Positions 12,837-15,707 of a stretch of DNA of 15,707 nucleotides are shown here, piece after piece. The DNA is from RPQK01 sp041946865 (GTDB taxonomy: Bacteria > Acidobacteriota > UBA6911 > RPQK01). A program made the translations under genes and the position numbers. A model generated the notes under the pieces. The model was given only the letters and a program-made list of their open reading frames with translations. It searched no databases and was not told the DNA's origin. Numbering within the stretch: position 1 is the first letter of the stretch; each line of letters starts with the position of its first letter. The DNA lies in the NCBI GenBank assembly GCA_041946865.1, contig JBHGBF010000121.1, positions 1-15,707 on the forward strand, written 5' to 3'.

Positions 12837-15173
12837 TCAAGTCTTCACCCACGACAGCATCAGAAGGCCCGCGGTGCTGAAGAGGATGTTCGGCCCCCAG
12901 GCGGCAAGTACAGGGGCCAGCAGGCCGTTAGCCCCCATCACCTCGAAAGCCCCAAACATACCCCAGTAGAAGATCCCTATCACCACGCCCGCCGCTATTC
13001 CGTATAGCGCACCTTTGCGTCCCATGGAGAAGGAAAACGGGATGCCGAGGACCGTCATGATCAGACTGACCACGGGAAACGACAGCTTCCGGTAAAGCTC
13101 GGTCCGCAGCTGATCGACCTCGAAGCCGGCCCGCTGCAATCCGCGTATGTACTCCTTCAGCTCTCCGTAGGTCATCTTGCTCGACTCCTTCACTTCCTGT
13201 TCGAAGTAGGAAGGGAGCTCCGGAAACGCAAACTGCTTCTCGCTGAAGGTTTCGTAGTTGGGCTCGTTTCCGCCGGTGAAGTCTCTGCGCCATCCCTGGC
13301 TGAGAATCCAGTTTCGAGTGACCGGATCCCAGCGGGCCTTTTTCGCGTACAGGTGCGAGTTCAGACGATTCTCGCCAATGTCCAGATCGTAAACCGAAAC
13401 ATCGGCGAACATGTCGTTTTTCGAATCGAAGTGCCTGTAGTTATAGAGACGATTGGCTTCACCGAAGATCCAGTTACGGCCAAGCTGATAGTAAGTCTGA
13501 GCGGGACGCCCCTTGATCACGTTCCTCAGGCTGTCTTGCTTCTGATTCGAGTAGGGCGTGACGTACTCCTGCAAGACGAAAAGCCCCGTGCCCATCAAGG
13601 CCGATAACAGCACGACCGGAACGGCGATCCGGTAAACGCTGATGCCGCACGACTTGAACGCCACAATCTGGCTGGTCTTGTCCAAAACTCCGAAAGTCAC
13701 AAGGGTGGCAATCAGGATGGAAATCGGGACCAGGAGAATGAGAATCTGGGGAATCAGGAAAAGGAAGTAGTCGATGACGGTCCAATAGGCGATGTTGTTC
13801 TTGAAGATGTCGTCCATCAACTCGAAGAAGGTGAAAAGGTAGAACAGCGACATGCAGATAAGGAGCGTAGGCACGAGGTAGAAGAGGAAGTTCCGCAACA
13901 TGTAAAGGTCGACAACCCGGGTCAGTTGGACGCACACCGTGCACACGTCCCAGAACCTTTTCCCGATCGTAATGGCCAGCCCGCGAAACAACCCGCCGAT
14001 GCTGCTGAACAAACGTCCTAAGCCGCGGCCCGCAGCCGTGACCAGGCGGTTATCGACGAGCCGCTCCAAGAGCAGGCGCTCGCGCGAGGCGGAGTAGAAG
14101 CTCAAGGCGGCCACAGCTGCGAGTATCATATCCCCTCCCCATCCCCCTACCCACACGGGAATCACGCCGCCGGACGCCAGGCTCCTGCCCATGTCGAACA
14201 TAATGAAGTAAGAGAACGCGATCACGATGCTGACGATAAAACCATATCCCCTGCCGCTCTTTGCCCGGCTGATTCCAAGGGTCACCGCCAGAACACCGAA
14301 CACCATCGTTGCCAGCGGGAGCGAGACCCGCCCGTACATCTCGACGGTGTTGGCCCTTCGGCTCGCGACGTCGCCGCGGTTGCGGTCGTTCCAAAGCTCG
14401 AGGAGAGTCTTGTCTTTCGGCCTCTTCGGCTTGGCGAAGGCCGTTTCCATTTCCGCGAGCGGGAGCAGCACATCCTGCGTCCCAAAGCGCGTCAGACTGT
14501 CACGCTCGGGGGTTGCTTCGCGCGTGTCGTAAACCGTCCCGTCTTCCAGGTGAAGCTGAACGCGCCGGCCGTCTTCGCTCGTGATCAAGTCGCCTCTGCT
14601 CGCCAGTATCGTCCTTCTCTGGCCGTTACCCGACATGTGAACGAAAACACCCTTCCAAGCCGAAGTCCGGAGATCGATATCTTCGACGTAGAGAATGGTG
14701 TTGGGTATCTGCTCGTTGAAAACACGGGCCTTGATTTCCGACTGGAGAGGCTTGAAACCCAGTTCATGAGTCAGCAGCCTGAGGTTCCAGTTTCCCCGGG
14801 GGAGGAACAAGCAGGTGAACGCGGCGGTGATGATCGCCACTATGGTCGCGACTTTCAGCACCGGTTTGAGCATCTGCCAGACGCTGACTCCGCTGGCCCG
14901 CATGGCAATGATCTCGCTGTCGCTCGACAGTCGGCTGAAGCCGATGAGGGTCCCGATGAGAAAGGCGAAAGGGATACTGAAGATGAGGACGCTCGGGAGG
15001 ATGAAGAGCACGATCTGAACCACCGTCATGGCGTCGGCGTTCCTGCGAATCAGCATCTCCGCCAGACGGCCGAATTCCCGCGTGAAGACGACAAAAGTCA
15101 GGATCAGCAGAGCGATCAGGCAAGGTCCCGTGATTTCCCGGTAAAAAATGCGGTTCAAACGAGGGTTGCTCAT
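12837..15173 (-). CDS. Fused LptF-LptG lipopolysaccharide export permease
   Basis: 778 residues combining both halves of the LPS transporter permease in one chain. Residues 1-370 form the first YjgP/YjgQ unit: an N-terminal helix region RIFYREITGPCLIALLILTF, the coupling segment SRLSSDSEIIAMRASGVS, a soluble jelly-roll-like region and three C-terminal helices. A linker at about 370-412 leads to the second unit, starting LTRVVDLYMLRNFLFYLV, with its own coupling segment DKTSQIVAFKSCGIS, soluble domain and four C-terminal helices ending at 778. LptF and LptG normally are separate proteins of about 350-370 residues, which together with LptB and LptC pull LPS from the inner membrane. Fusion fixes a 1:1 ratio. 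MSNPRLNR at 15173 is chosen because it starts just before the first helix; longer open reading upstream is ignored. Similar fusions are known to me from Acidobacteriota. Confidence 0.9.
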   Translation of the reverse strand: MSNPRLNRIFYREITGPCLIALLILTFVVFTREFGRLAEMLIRRNADAMTVVQIVLFILPSVLIFSIPFAFLIGTLIGFSRLSSDSEIIAMRASGVSVWQMLKPVLKVATIVAIITAAFTCLFLPRGNWNLRLLTHELGFKPLQSEIKARVFNEQIPNTILYVEDIDLRTSAWKGVFVHMSGNGQRRTILASRGDLITSEDGRRVQLHLEDGTVYDTREATPERDSLTRFGTQDVLLPLAEMETAFAKPKRPKDKTLLELWNDRNRGDVASRRANTVEMYGRVSLPLATMVFGVLAVTLGISRAKSGRGYGFIVSIVIAFSYFIMFDMGRSLASGGVIPVWVGGWGGDMILAAVAALSFYSASRERLLLERLVDNRLVTAAGRGLGRLFSSIGGLFRGLAITIGKRFWDVCTVCVQLTRVVDLYMLRNFLFYLVPTLLICMSLFYLFTFFELMDDIFKNNIAYWTVIDYFLFLIPQILILLVPISILIATLVTFGVLDKTSQIVAFKSCGISVYRIAVPVVLLSALMGTGLFVLQEYVTPYSNQKQDSLRNVIKGRPAQTYYQLGRNWIFGEANRLYNYRHFDSKNDMFADVSVYDLDIGENRLNSHLYAKKARWDPVTRNWILSQGWRRDFTGGNEPNYETFSEKQFAFPELPSYFEQEVKESSKMTYGELKEYIRGLQRAGFEVDQLRTELYRKLSFPVVSLIMTVLGIPFSFSMGRKGALYGIAAGVVIGIFYWGMFGAFEVMGANGLLAPVLAAWGPNILFSTAGLLMLSWVKT

Positions 15174-15186
15174 GCTCCGATAGGCT

Positions 15187-15192
15187 ATTTTA
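15187..15192 (-). promoter_or_regulatory. Candidate -10 box (TAAAAT) for the fused LPS permease gene
   Basis: Reading on the minus strand, TAAAAT follows GGGG and lies 13 bases upstream of the ATG. No convincing -35 is seen. The only ribosome-site candidate, GGAG, ends one base before the ATG. Like TACAAT before 5035, it is a GGG-preceded -10 with a very short leader. Confidence 0.3.
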
Positions 15193-15279
15193 CCCCAAAC
15201 CTCGAGTAGCTTTGCGCCCGCAGGGCTCTCGTATCTGCAGCACGGCCCGGTGCAGAAACGAGCGCCGATTGGAACCGTC

Positions 15280-15308
15280 TTGCAACTCCGGCGCGGTTTC
15301 TTTATCTT
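15280..15308 (+). promoter_or_regulatory. Candidate promoter of the Fn3 protein gene
   Basis: TTGCAA (15280-15285) and TATCTT (15303-15308) are separated by 17 bases, each matching four of six consensus positions. It overlaps the start region of the gene, so it works only if translation begins at 15319 or the message is leaderless. Confidence 0.3.
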
Positions 15309-15309
15309 G

Positions 15310-15681
15310 ATGAGTGATATGTGGAAACGGATTGCGGTTCTGGCAATGATTTTTGGGCTGCTCACTCCTTTTCTTCCCGCTCAGGATGAGACCAAGGTGC
15401 CCAACAAGCCTCTTGACCTCAAGGCCACCCGCCGTTACGACGGCGCGACCGCAGTCGCCATACTGCAATGGCGCGACGAGTCCGACAACGAGCTTGGCTT
15501 TGAAGTCCTCCGCGCCGACAATAACCAGGAATACCGAGTGGTCGGAATGGTGGGGGCCAACACGACCCGCTACGAAGACAAGATCGGCAAGTACATTACC
15601 GGCGCATTCACCTACAAGGTGCGGGCTTTCAACCAGGCCGGGAAGAGCGAAGACTCAAACGTGGTTTCCGCCTGGTTCTAA
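15310..15681 (+). CDS. Small secreted protein with one fibronectin type III domain
   Basis: 123 residues from ATG 15310 (ATG 15319 is three codons shorter and equally possible; 15250 is in frame but would precede the signal peptide with a long basic stretch). Residues about 4-25 (MWKRIAVLAMIFGLL and LPAQ) form a signal peptide. Residues about 30-123 are a single Fn3-like beta sandwich: LKATRRYDG, ILQWRDESDNELGFEVLRA, YRVVGMVGANTTRYED, and FTYKVRAFNQAGKSEDSNVVSAW. Fn3 domains in secreted bacterial proteins bind polymers or partner proteins and have no catalysis of their own. The gene is divergent from the LPS permease. A stand-alone single Fn3 domain is unusual, since these modules usually sit in large enzymes. 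The stop at 15679-15681 is inside the window, so the gene is complete. Confidence 0.75.
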   Translation: MSDMWKRIAVLAMIFGLLTPFLPAQDETKVPNKPLDLKATRRYDGATAVAILQWRDESDNELGFEVLRADNNQEYRVVGMVGANTTRYEDKIGKYITGAFTYKVRAFNQAGKSEDSNVVSAWF

Positions 15682-15707
15682 GGCCTGACGTAGCCGCTGA
15701 CGCGGCC

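Overview
The window looks like a chromosomal stretch of a GC-rich, Gram-negative soil or sediment bacterium. Acidobacteriota or a close relative is the best guess. The reasons are a single-chain LptF-LptG fusion, a pair of secreted SHOCT-like (LiaX/YvlB-type) domain proteins, a Tat-type sugar isomerase-fold protein, a large secreted PKD/BACON protein, and several families of very short tandem repeats at gene junctions. This assignment is inference from gene content; no rRNA or marker gene is present. There is no tRNA, CRISPR array, transposase or phage gene.

Layout. Bases 1-303 are non-coding, with a perfect hairpin at 11-32. Next comes a 1549-residue secreted protein (304-4953): signal peptide, propeller-like segment, M23 metallopeptidase with all expected metal ligands, a BACON domain, four PKD-type domains and three copies of a roughly 180-residue domain marked by DWAHWG. 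Then a co-directional block runs 5035-10399: two polytopic GT-C type glycosyltransferases, a Tat-exported xylose-isomerase-like TIM-barrel protein (start overlaps the preceding stop by ATGA) and a family 2 glycosyltransferase with C-terminal membrane helices. A radical SAM/SPASM-like protein (10445-11530) lies convergent to it. Divergent from that are two small exported or membrane-anchored proteins (11671-12228, 12314-12745) that share one duplicated domain plan. They converge on a 778-residue fused LptF-LptG permease (12837-15173, minus strand). Divergent from the permease is a small secreted Fn3 protein (15310-15681).

How the parts may work together. Nearly everything acts at the cell envelope: extracellular peptidoglycan hydrolysis or adhesion (M23 protein), sugar transfer from polyprenyl-phosphate donors (GT-C enzymes plus GT2), periplasmic sugar chemistry (TIM barrel), and LPS extraction from the inner membrane (LptFG). 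The 5035-10399 block reads as a polysaccharide or glycolipid modification operon of unknown product.

The least expected structure is in the gaps. At least four gene junctions each carry a different short-period repeat: a 7-mer AGGATGA, an ACGAAC-rich arm pair, a 7-mer CAGAAGY and a 9-mer TGGACNNNN. Three of them are arranged as inverted pairs able to form hairpins. Two of them have overwritten gene ends, supplying the start region of one glycosyltransferase and the C-terminal tail of another.
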